IMG/VR virus record: IMGVR_UViG_3300032050_000878
Coordinates: 1 to 22,417 of that record
Source of the DNA: a virus
Direction: 5' to 3' (one strand)
Length of the DNA: 22,417 nt
Both the position numbers and the translations under genes were made by a program. This document shows, piece by piece, positions 13,095 to 20,383 of this stretch; positions within the stretch are counted from its first letter, which is position 1; each line of letters starts with the position of its first letter. The notes under the pieces are model-generated. The model was not told the DNA's origin. It did not search any database and worked only from the letters and a program-made list of their open reading frames with translations.

Positions 13095-14618
13095 ATGGCA
13101 CAAGAAACGTTAAAAATTACGATAACCGCTGACAATCAACAAGCGGTAAAAAATATACAAGAAACAGTTACCGCAACCCAAAAATTAGGTACTGCTTTTA
13201 AAACGTTGCCAAGTACAAGCAATCAAGCAACTAATGCATTAACAAACTTATCAAGGGTTGCACAAGATGCTCCTTATGGATTCATTGGTATTGCGAATAA
13301 CTTAAATCCATTATTAGAATCATTTCAAAGATTAAGTAAGGATGCTGGAGGTGCAGGTGGTGCTTTAAAAGCAATGGCAAGTGGTTTAATGGGTCCAGCA
13401 GGTATTGGTTTAGCTTTGGGTGCGGTTTCATCAATTTTAGTCGCATTTGGTCCTAAAATAGCTGATTTTATAAGTGGCACAAACGAAGCCACAAAAGCAG
13501 AAGATAAGTTTGCACAAAGTTTAAGTGATGCAAGAGCCGAAGCAAGTGAGACAGGAATAAGATTACAAGCATATTTGACAATTACTCAAAATGCAAGTGT
13601 AAGTGATGAAAGAAGGGCGGAGGCATTAAAAGCGGTTAAAAACGAATTAAGTAAAGTAAATAGTGCTTATGCTTCAACAATTACAAATGTTGACCAAGCA
13701 AGAGCAGCGGTTGATTTATATACACAAGCACTGGTTGCACAAGCTATAACATCAAGATATATTGATGAAATTGCTAACAAAACAATTGCTTTAGCAGATG
13801 CAAATAAAAAGATACTACAAACAGGAAGGGAATATTATGCAACATTAGAGTCAACTAAATTAGCTATTAATGGTTATGCAGATGCTTCAGTTTATCAAGC
13901 AAGTGCAATTAGCAAAGCAAAAGATGCTAATATTGATGCAAGAACGGAGGCTATTAAATTAAAGAATGGGATAATTGGTTTAAATACAGAATTAGCTAAT
14001 ACAATAACATTAGCTTTAAATAATCCATTTTTCCAATTAGATAAGGGAGCAAAAGCATTAGCACAATCAACAAAAGAAATTGCTGATAATATTCAAAAAA
14101 TAGGAGGACAACCGAGACCATTACCAGCAGATGCAGAAAGTCCTATTTTAGGTAATAAACCTACTTCTCCTGCATTACCAAATGCGCCACAAACATTTAC
14201 AGGTAATTTTAACGGAATTGATGCAGCACAACAAGCATTAGATGTGTTGGAACTTGCAAAAGCACAAGCAAAATATAACGAACAATATAAATTAACAACA
14301 GAGTTAACAAACCTACTTGCTCCAGCATTTGATAGTGTAATTCAAGCAATGGTAATGGGTGAAGATATTGGGTTAGCATTACAAGCAGCTTTTAAACAAA
14401 TAGTTATTCAGTTAGCTTCAATGGTTGCACAAGCATTATTATTTCAAGCTATTATGACTGCAATTACTGGTGGTGTTGCTCCTGCAGCTGGTGTAGTAAC
14501 TGGTGGTATGGGAATGGGAGGTGGTAATTTCTTAGGTGAGTTTTTATTAAAAGGTTCTGATTTGATTTTGGCAACTCAAAGAGCAAACAACAACTTAAAT
14601 ATTAGACGAGGCAATTAA
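13095..14618 (+). CDS. tape measure protein (short)
   Basis: Sets tail length and is packed inside the tube. Typical traits are an Ala/Gln/Lys/Thr-rich helical protein, TATQKLGTAFKTL-type early helices, Gly/Ala-rich hydrophobic segments (MASGLMGPAGIGLALGAVSS at about 95-114, and a second around residues 430-470 with VAPAAGVVTGGMGMGGGNF), and a long helical middle. At 507 residues it is a small member. Using the usual rule of about 0.15 nm per residue, the tail would be roughly 75 nm; this is an estimate. Its stop overlaps the next start by TAATG. Confidence 0.87.
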   Translation: MAQETLKITITADNQQAVKNIQETVTATQKLGTAFKTLPSTSNQATNALTNLSRVAQDAPYGFIGIANNLNPLLESFQRLSKDAGGAGGALKAMASGLMGPAGIGLALGAVSSILVAFGPKIADFISGTNEATKAEDKFAQSLSDARAEASETGIRLQAYLTITQNASVSDERRAEALKAVKNELSKVNSAYASTITNVDQARAAVDLYTQALVAQAITSRYIDEIANKTIALADANKKILQTGREYYATLESTKLAINGYADASVYQASAISKAKDANIDARTEAIKLKNGIIGLNTELANTITLALNNPFFQLDKGAKALAQSTKEIADNIQKIGGQPRPLPADAESPILGNKPTSPALPNAPQTFTGNFNGIDAAQQALDVLELAKAQAKYNEQYKLTTELTNLLAPAFDSVIQAMVMGEDIGLALQAAFKQIVIQLASMVAQALLFQAIMTAITGGVAPAAGVVTGGMGMGGGNFLGEFLLKGSDLILATQRANNNLNIRRGN

Positions 14619-16816
14619 TGGCATATACTAATAAATACAAAATAACAATGGCTACCAAAAGCGGTAGCATATCAACACTATATTTACAAGAGGATGGTTA
14701 TGCAGGTGCTTTAATAGAATATCCAGCTATTACTTTACAAATTCAATACATCCCAAGAAGCGATGATATTTTTGAGGCAATTTATGTTAGTCAGTTAAAC
14801 GTTATTATAGATGTTACTGATAACTTAAACAATATGCCTGACTTTACTTCTTTAAACGATAGGAAGTATTTATGTAAATTATTTTACGATACTACTTTAG
14901 AATGGCAAGGATGGGCATTAAGTGATTATGTTCAATTTTCATATACAACAGGCAGAAAGGAATTATCTTTTAATGCTATTGATGGATTAGGTATGCTTGA
15001 AAGAATACCATATCAATTGCCTGTTGATTATTCTTTAATTGATAGAATTACTTGTTTAGCTTTTTTACAAAATTCATTAAGTAATATTGGTTTTGGTTTA
15101 AATTTAATAAGTGGAATAAGTTTGTATGCAACATCTATGTTAAATAGAACAGTAAATACTTTTAACGAACCTTTGATACAATCTTATCAAAATTATGCTT
15201 CAATAACAAATAATAATCAAGAACCTTATAATTGTTTAAAAGTAATAAGTGATATTGCCAAAGGTTTTGGTTGCCGTTTATTTCAAGCACAAGGCAAATG
15301 GTATATTGTACCTTTAACTCAATTTGCACAATCAAGTTATTATTTTACAGAATATAACACAAGTGGAACAGTTGTTACAAGTGGAACAAAGTCATTAACT
15401 GGACAAATACAAGGATATACAGGTAATACAAGTAATTTATTTTATGTTGAAAATAGTCAATTTAAAATATTAAGAAAAGGGTATAATAAAATAAGATTAG
15501 AAAAAGAAATTGAATACCCAAATAATTACATAACTAACTGGGATTTAAAAAATTATACAGTAGTAAGCCCAACAGAGGGTAATGCTTTTGGATGGGTTGA
15601 AAGAAGGGAAACAGGTGGTATTATATTTATCAAGAGTTATCCAGAGAAAGAGTACAATTCATTTATTCTTAATAACACAGTTTCAGCTGCGCCATTTGAT
15701 TTAGGAGTAAGCCCAATAAATTTACCTAAACTTGGTATAAATGAAACGGCAAAAATAAGTTTTGATATAAGTGGTATTGGAGTTCCAGCAAGTGGTCCAG
15801 ATGGATTATTTATTTTAAAGGTAACATTAGTAACTCCATCTTTTACATACTATATAAATGACAAAAAGGAATGGGCAAATATTGGAAGTAATTATTATTA
15901 TTATCCTTTTGATGCTGCTAATGCAAAAGCTAATTTTACATTACAAACTCCACCAGCACCAGATAATGGTGTATTTGCATTTGAGTTAGTTTTAGCTGAT
16001 AATAGTTCTCCTTATTGGAAATCTACTGTTGCTGGAGTTGAGGTACAAAAATTCAACCTTCAAATTATACCTTCATTTATTGGCTTTAGAACTGAGAGTT
16101 TTGTAAATGATACAGAAGAATATGTTTTAGATATAGATTTGCCATTAGGTTTTAATCCTAACGTTGATGGTAATTATTCTTACAGAGGATTTTTAAGTAA
16201 TTCTCTTGGAGAAACATTAATTGGGTGGTATAGATTTGAATATCCTTTAGATATATATAGAAGTTTAAGTGAATTAGTAGTCAAACAATATTCAAATTGC
16301 TTACATACTAATGTAATAAATATTGATAGTTCATTTATGGGTATGAATACAACAAACGGAAGATTAAGCGGTGCTATGCGTTTAACTTCTGCTGATACAG
16401 ACCCAGCACAAATAAATGTTAGTAATAAAAAATACATTTTAGGTAATTCAACTATTGACTTACAAAATGATATTATACAAGCTACTTTATTAAATATAAA
16501 CAATGAAAATGTTGAAACAACTTTAAGAACTGTTTATTCTAATAATAACCTTTCAAATGTAGTATCTGGTTATGGACATTTAAGGTCAACGGCTTATACA
16601 ACTAAAGAAGCAGCTTATGCAGCACCTTTAACAAGTAATTTAGTTTATTTAGAAGATATTGGAGTTCCAAGTGTAGGGGATGTTTATTACACAAATGAAC
16701 TTTTAATAACTCCTTTTAATGGTGCAAACTTATGGTGGAAAGTAATGACAACAGATATATCGTTTAAAGCATTTAAAATTAGCGGAGCAGGTGAAATATT
16801 AGAAACATACGGATAA
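14618..16816 (+). CDS. baseplate/tail-tip protein (Tal/Dit-region)
   Basis: A 732-residue protein directly after the tape measure and overlapping its stop (TAATG). In siphoviruses this position holds the distal tail and tail-associated proteins; no separate Dit gene is seen, so this protein may combine both. Beta-rich throughout; the N-terminal part (residues 1-130) holds QIQYIPRSDDIFEAIYVSQL and EWQGWALSDYVQFSYTTGR. Residues about 205-230 read EPYNCLKVISDIAKGFGCRL, followed by FQAQGKWYIVPL, a repeated pattern in large tail proteins of Bacteroidota phages ('cL.~l~di~~~~g~rl~q~~g~W~i~'). The C-terminal ~90 residues (YLEDIGVPSVGDVYYTNELL, then ISGAGEILETYG) look like a small receptor-binding-like domain. 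Role is inferred from position. Confidence 0.75.
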   Translation: MAYTNKYKITMATKSGSISTLYLQEDGYAGALIEYPAITLQIQYIPRSDDIFEAIYVSQLNVIIDVTDNLNNMPDFTSLNDRKYLCKLFYDTTLEWQGWALSDYVQFSYTTGRKELSFNAIDGLGMLERIPYQLPVDYSLIDRITCLAFLQNSLSNIGFGLNLISGISLYATSMLNRTVNTFNEPLIQSYQNYASITNNNQEPYNCLKVISDIAKGFGCRLFQAQGKWYIVPLTQFAQSSYYFTEYNTSGTVVTSGTKSLTGQIQGYTGNTSNLFYVENSQFKILRKGYNKIRLEKEIEYPNNYITNWDLKNYTVVSPTEGNAFGWVERRETGGIIFIKSYPEKEYNSFILNNTVSAAPFDLGVSPINLPKLGINETAKISFDISGIGVPASGPDGLFILKVTLVTPSFTYYINDKKEWANIGSNYYYYPFDAANAKANFTLQTPPAPDNGVFAFELVLADNSSPYWKSTVAGVEVQKFNLQIIPSFIGFRTESFVNDTEEYVLDIDLPLGFNPNVDGNYSYRGFLSNSLGETLIGWYRFEYPLDIYRSLSELVVKQYSNCLHTNVINIDSSFMGMNTTNGRLSGAMRLTSADTDPAQINVSNKKYILGNSTIDLQNDIIQATLLNINNENVETTLRTVYSNNNLSNVVSGYGHLRSTAYTTKEAAYAAPLTSNLVYLEDIGVPSVGDVYYTNELLITPFNGANLWWKVMTTDISFKAFKISGAGEILETYG

Positions 16817-16821
16817 TTGAT

Positions 16822-16829
16822 TAAATTTG
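16822..16829 (+). promoter_or_regulatory. TAnnTTTG box 4 nt before the second tail-tube-like gene
   Basis: TAAATTTG, then TAAT, then ATG 16834. No TTG is seen at the expected upstream distance. The 4-nt spacing to the start codon repeats what is seen at 3401 and 8319. Confidence 0.5.
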
Positions 16830-16833
16830 TAAT

Positions 16834-17526
16834 ATGGCAGCAGTAATAGGAAATAACGTAATGCTTTATTGGCATAGAACAGATGTTGACCCAGAGGTTG
16901 ATGTCGCTTTTGCGTGTAGTACAAATTGTACGTTTGATGTAAGTGTAGACCAAAAAGAGGTGACAAGTCAATCAAGTGCTTGGTTTAGAGAATATAAAAA
17001 CGATGTGGCTACTTGGAATGTAACCTGTGATGGGTTAATTACTTTAAGTGGCTTTTCATATTTGTTTATGCTTGAAAAGCAGTTAGCAAGAGAGCCAATA
17101 GAGATTAAGTTTGTTGTTGATAATGGAGTTGATGGATTGGTTATTATTAACGGGACTTGTAATATATCAAGTTTAGCAATAAACGCACCCCAAAAGGATG
17201 TGGCTACATATAACATAAGTTTACAAGGTAGCGGAGTATATGGAATAACAGGAACAACTGTTGACCCAGAAGGAATTATTATAGTAGGTTCAAACCCTGT
17301 TAGAACAAAAGGTTACACGGCAATAGGAGGGGAAACATCAATTACATTTACTGACACAATAGGTTATTCTTGTCTTTACGTTTCAAGAGGTGGTGTGGAT
17401 GCACAAAACATTTTAACAACAGGAACTGCAACAGGTGATGATGTTAAGTTTGTAAGTGCAACAGGGGTATTGACTTTTGGTAGAGTTTTGGTAGCAGGGG
17501 AATATATTAGAGCATTATTTCAATAA
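16834..17526 (+). CDS. second tail-tube-like protein with C-terminal add-on domain
   Basis: A 230-residue protein. Residues 1-140 look like a tail tube (TP901-1-like) domain: GNNVMLYWHRTDVDPEVDVA, CTFDVSVDQKEVTSQSSAWF ('tf.~s~~~~e~tsk~s.gw.e'), and ATWNVTCDGLITLSG. Residues about 145-230 form a further small beta domain (IVGSNPVRTKGYTAIGGETS, with TFGRVLVAGEYIRALFQ), similar to Ig-like decorations. It lies after the tail-tip gene, not in the tube position. It may be a distal tube/hub ring, a decorated tube variant, or a structural protein feeding the fibre. It is preceded by a promoter box and followed after 6 nt by the fibre gene. Confidence 0.7.
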   Translation: MAAVIGNNVMLYWHRTDVDPEVDVAFACSTNCTFDVSVDQKEVTSQSSAWFREYKNDVATWNVTCDGLITLSGFSYLFMLEKQLAREPIEIKFVVDNGVDGLVIINGTCNISSLAINAPQKDVATYNISLQGSGVYGITGTTVDPEGIIIVGSNPVRTKGYTAIGGETSITFTDTIGYSCLYVSRGGVDAQNILTTGTATGDDVKFVSATGVLTFGRVLVAGEYIRALFQ

Positions 17527-17532
17527 AATATT

Positions 17533-19965
17533 ATGAGTCAAATTCAAGTAACTGGCGAAGCAAAAATAAGAACATTAACTGGTGCATTAACTGCAACTGC
17601 TGGGGTTGTTACTTCAGTTCCTTTAGGTGATGCAAATGGGGTAGCTACTTTAGGAGCTGATGGAAAAGTACCATCTGCTCAATTACCAACTTTAGGTTCT
17701 TCATATAAGGGAACTTGGAATGCTGCTACTAATACACCTTACATTGTAGATGGTGTTGGTACGGCAGGGGATTATTATTTAGTTAGTACAGGTGGTACTT
17801 GGAATGGAATAGTGTTCGTTGCAGGTAACACAGTAATTTATTCAGGAAGTATTTGGCAAAGAGCTGGTGGTGGAACTGGGACAGTAACTTCGGTTGCTCT
17901 TTCTGCTCCTGCTGCTTTTTCTATTACAGGTTCGCCAATTACAGGTGCAGGTACTTTAGCAATAGCTGGTGCAGGTAATGCTAATGACTATATAAAAGGT
18001 GATGGCACTTTAGGTGTATTTAGTAGTGCAGCAGTTGCTTCAATTACTGGAGGAGCATCTACCATAGCTACAAGCAATTTAGATACATCAAAGGCTTTAA
18101 ATTCTAACTCAAGTGGTAAGGTTGTAGCTAATATAACAACAGCTACTGAATTATCTTATTTAAGCGGTGTAACTTCTAATGTGCAAACGCAATTAGATGG
18201 CAAAGGTCCATCTTATACTTTAGGTAGTGTTAGTTCATCTCCTACAAGCGTATTGGTTATTACTGGTACAGGTGCGCCTGTTAATGGCACATTGACTTTT
18301 ACAATAAATAAATCATCAACTACTCAAAATGGTTATCTTGCTTCTGCAGATTTTACAACCTTTAATAATAAACAAAATGCAATCACTTTAACTACAACTG
18401 GTTCAAGTGGTGCTGCAACTTTAGTTGGTTCAACTTTAAACATACCTAATTATTCTATAAATACTACTGATTTTGTTACTATTGGTACTACACAAACTAT
18501 TACAGGTACTAAAACTTTTGATGGTGCTATTAGAAATGAATCAGGGTTACTTCTTAAAAATGGTGTTCTTTCAGGATTAGCAGGATATACAAGTCTTGCT
18601 GGTGCATCTAATGGTTTAATCGTTCAATTGAGTGGTAGTTCAAATCAGCAAACATTAATATTCCAATCGGCTGCGGCATATTCCTATACATTACCAGCAT
18701 CAAGTGGTACTATCGCTTTAACAAGTAATATTTCATATCCAGTAACTTCTGTATTTGGAAGGACAGGTGTGATTGTAGCAGCAAGTGGTGATTATACAAC
18801 AACGCAAGTTACCGAAGGAACTAATCTTTATTTCACTAATGCAAGGTCAAGAGGTGCAATAAGTTTAACCACTACAGGTTCAAGCGGTGCTGCTACATAC
18901 AATAGCACAACAGGTGTATTAAATGTTCCTCAATATAGCACCGATTTAAGTGGTTATGTTACTATTGGTACAACGCAAACAATAACAGGTAATAAAACAT
19001 TTAATGAAGCAACAAGGCAAGAATCAGGATTATTACTTAAAAATGGAGCTTTAGCAGGAGCAACAGGTTATACAAGTCTTGCTGGTTCAGCTTCTAATGG
19101 ATTGAGTATCCAATTAAGTGGCAGTTCTAATCAACAAAATTTGATATTTCAATCTGCTGCATCTTACTCATATACTTTTCCTACTGCTTCAGGTACTTTA
19201 GCTCTTACAAGTCAATTAACAAGTGGAACTGTTACAAGCGTAGGTTTATCATCTTCTACAAGCGGAGTATCTATTAGCTCTACTCCTGTTACTACAAGTG
19301 GTACAATTATTTTAAATATTGCAACTGCAAGTGGTTCACAAAATGGTTTATTATCAAGCGCAGATTGGAATACATTTAACAATGCTGCAACAGGTAGTTT
19401 TCTTCCTTTAAGTGGTGGTACATTATCAGGTAATTTAATAGTTAATGGTTCTACTAATACTCCTTTAAAAATAACAGCTACTGAACCATATATGGAGATT
19501 CAATCAAATGGTTCAACTAATGTTTGTGGAATTAAGTTTTTACCATCAACAGGTTATGATGCTTATGTAGGTAACTATGGTTCTGGTAAGTTATGGTTGA
19601 TTGCAGGTAATGCGGATAATGCTTATGTTGATACAAATGGTGATTTATTTAATAGAACAGGTGTATATGGTACAATTTCGGATATAACATTAAAAGAAAA
19701 TATTGTTGACGCTACTCCTAAACTTGATGATTTACTTAAATTAAAAGTAAGAAACTTTAATTTTATAGGCAATGACAAAAAGCAATTAGGATTTATAGCT
19801 CAAGAGTTTGAAGATGTTTTCCCTAATGCTATAAGTATAGATAATGGTTATGGTGATAATAATGGTAAAAAAGTAGTAAAAACAACTGTCTTAATTCCAA
19901 TGTTGGTTAAAGCTATACAAGAGCTTAAAGCTGAAATTGACGAGTTAAAAAGAAATAATGGGTAA
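17533..19965 (+). CDS. tail fibre with C-terminal self-cleaving S74 chaperone
   Basis: An 810-residue Ser/Thr/Gly-rich protein. The main body is repetitive beta structure with Asn/Thr-rich strands and GSSGAAT repeats, as in trimeric fibres. The last ~95 residues are an intramolecular chaperone autoprocessing domain (peptidase S74): TISDITLKENI at 714-724 with Ser716 and Lys721 five residues apart, the same spacing as the Ser-Lys dyad of endosialidase chaperones, then NFNFIGNDKKQLGFIAQEFE (about 741-760) and a C-terminal coiled coil (MLVKAIQELKAEIDELK). The chaperone should trimerise the fibre and cleave itself at Ser716. Residues 314-400 and 475-561 are an internal duplication. The Gly/Thr-rich N-terminus should bind the baseplate. 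Confidence 0.88.
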   Translation: MSQIQVTGEAKIRTLTGALTATAGVVTSVPLGDANGVATLGADGKVPSAQLPTLGSSYKGTWNAATNTPYIVDGVGTAGDYYLVSTGGTWNGIVFVAGNTVIYSGSIWQRAGGGTGTVTSVALSAPAAFSITGSPITGAGTLAIAGAGNANDYIKGDGTLGVFSSAAVASITGGASTIATSNLDTSKALNSNSSGKVVANITTATELSYLSGVTSNVQTQLDGKGPSYTLGSVSSSPTSVLVITGTGAPVNGTLTFTINKSSTTQNGYLASADFTTFNNKQNAITLTTTGSSGAATLVGSTLNIPNYSINTTDFVTIGTTQTITGTKTFDGAIRNESGLLLKNGVLSGLAGYTSLAGASNGLIVQLSGSSNQQTLIFQSAAAYSYTLPASSGTIALTSNISYPVTSVFGRTGVIVAASGDYTTTQVTEGTNLYFTNARSRGAISLTTTGSSGAATYNSTTGVLNVPQYSTDLSGYVTIGTTQTITGNKTFNEATRQESGLLLKNGALAGATGYTSLAGSASNGLSIQLSGSSNQQNLIFQSAASYSYTFPTASGTLALTSQLTSGTVTSVGLSSSTSGVSISSTPVTTSGTIILNIATASGSQNGLLSSADWNTFNNAATGSFLPLSGGTLSGNLIVNGSTNTPLKITATEPYMEIQSNGSTNVCGIKFLPSTGYDAYVGNYGSGKLWLIAGNADNAYVDTNGDLFNRTGVYGTISDITLKENIVDATPKLDDLLKLKVRNFNFIGNDKKQLGFIAQEFEDVFPNAISIDNGYGDNNGKKVVKTTVLIPMLVKAIQELKAEIDELKRNNG
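18472..19215 (+). repeat. internal duplication in the fibre gene
   Basis: Two copies about 483 nt apart (18472-18732 and 18955-19215). Both encode [FY]VTIGTTQTITG[TN]KTF, then ESGLLLKNG.L(S/A)G, GYTSLAG, QLSGSSNQQ.LIFQSAA and SGT(I/L)ALTS. Between them is a TSVFGRTGVIVAASGDYTTT segment. The two copies are clearly diverged at the DNA level, so the duplication is not recent. Confidence 0.82.
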
Positions 19966-19988
19966 ATTAATAGAAACGAATAATTAAG

Positions 19989-19996
19989 TAAATTTG
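19989..19996 (+). promoter_or_regulatory. TAnnTTTG box before the small baseplate-like gene
   Basis: TAAATTTG lies 15 nt before ATG 20012, in the 46-nt gap between genes. The upstream -33 element is not evident. Confidence 0.42.
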
Positions 19997-20011
19997 TAAA
20001 AATTATATAAA

Positions 20012-20383
20012 ATGTCTTGCTCTCAATCAAATGCTGACTTTAAACCAGCAAATTACAATATACAGATATGGAGAAATGATACTTGGAGTCAAGTATTTTT
20101 ATTGACTGCAAATGAAGTGCCTATTAGTTTAGTAGGTGCTGAGGTTGAGATTCAAGTGCGTAAGAAGCCTAATAGTACAACTGCTGAGTTAACCTTAACT
20201 GAAGCTGCAGGTGGAGGTATTACTGTGGGTGGAGTTAATAACAATCAAATTACACTTAATAAACAAGTAGATATTGCTGCTGGAAGCTATGTTTATGATA
20301 TGGCTATTTTGTTTCCTAATGGCAACGAAAAGACTTATATCTGGGGTAACTTTATTGTTTACGAAGACATAACCAAATTATAA
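20012..20383 (+). CDS. small baseplate-like protein (BppU N-terminal-like)
   Basis: A 123-residue beta protein. It reads QIWRNDTWSQVFLL, PISLVGAEVEIQVRKKPNST, ITVGGVNNNQITLNKQVDIA, AAGSYVYDMAILFPNGNEKT and ends GNFIVYEDITKL. This follows the outline 'rGDtw...f......p.dLtGa.v~~~vR...~~......g.I......~~~v~l......~~~aG.Y.YDl~~...dG....~~~G.f~V..dvT' seen in small phage tail proteins that anchor fibres to the baseplate (BppU N-terminal-like). It lies between two fibre genes and is followed by a TAATG overlap with the second, so it may be the adaptor for that fibre. Confidence 0.68.
   Translation: MSCSQSNADFKPANYNIQIWRNDTWSQVFLLTANEVPISLVGAEVEIQVRKKPNSTTAELTLTEAAGGGITVGGVNNNQITLNKQVDIAAGSYVYDMAILFPNGNEKTYIWGNFIVYEDITKL

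Noticed and set aside
16180-16503. Minus-strand ORF of 107 codons within the tail-tip gene
   Set aside because: Antisense shadow of a supported gene; no promoter or recognisable domain.
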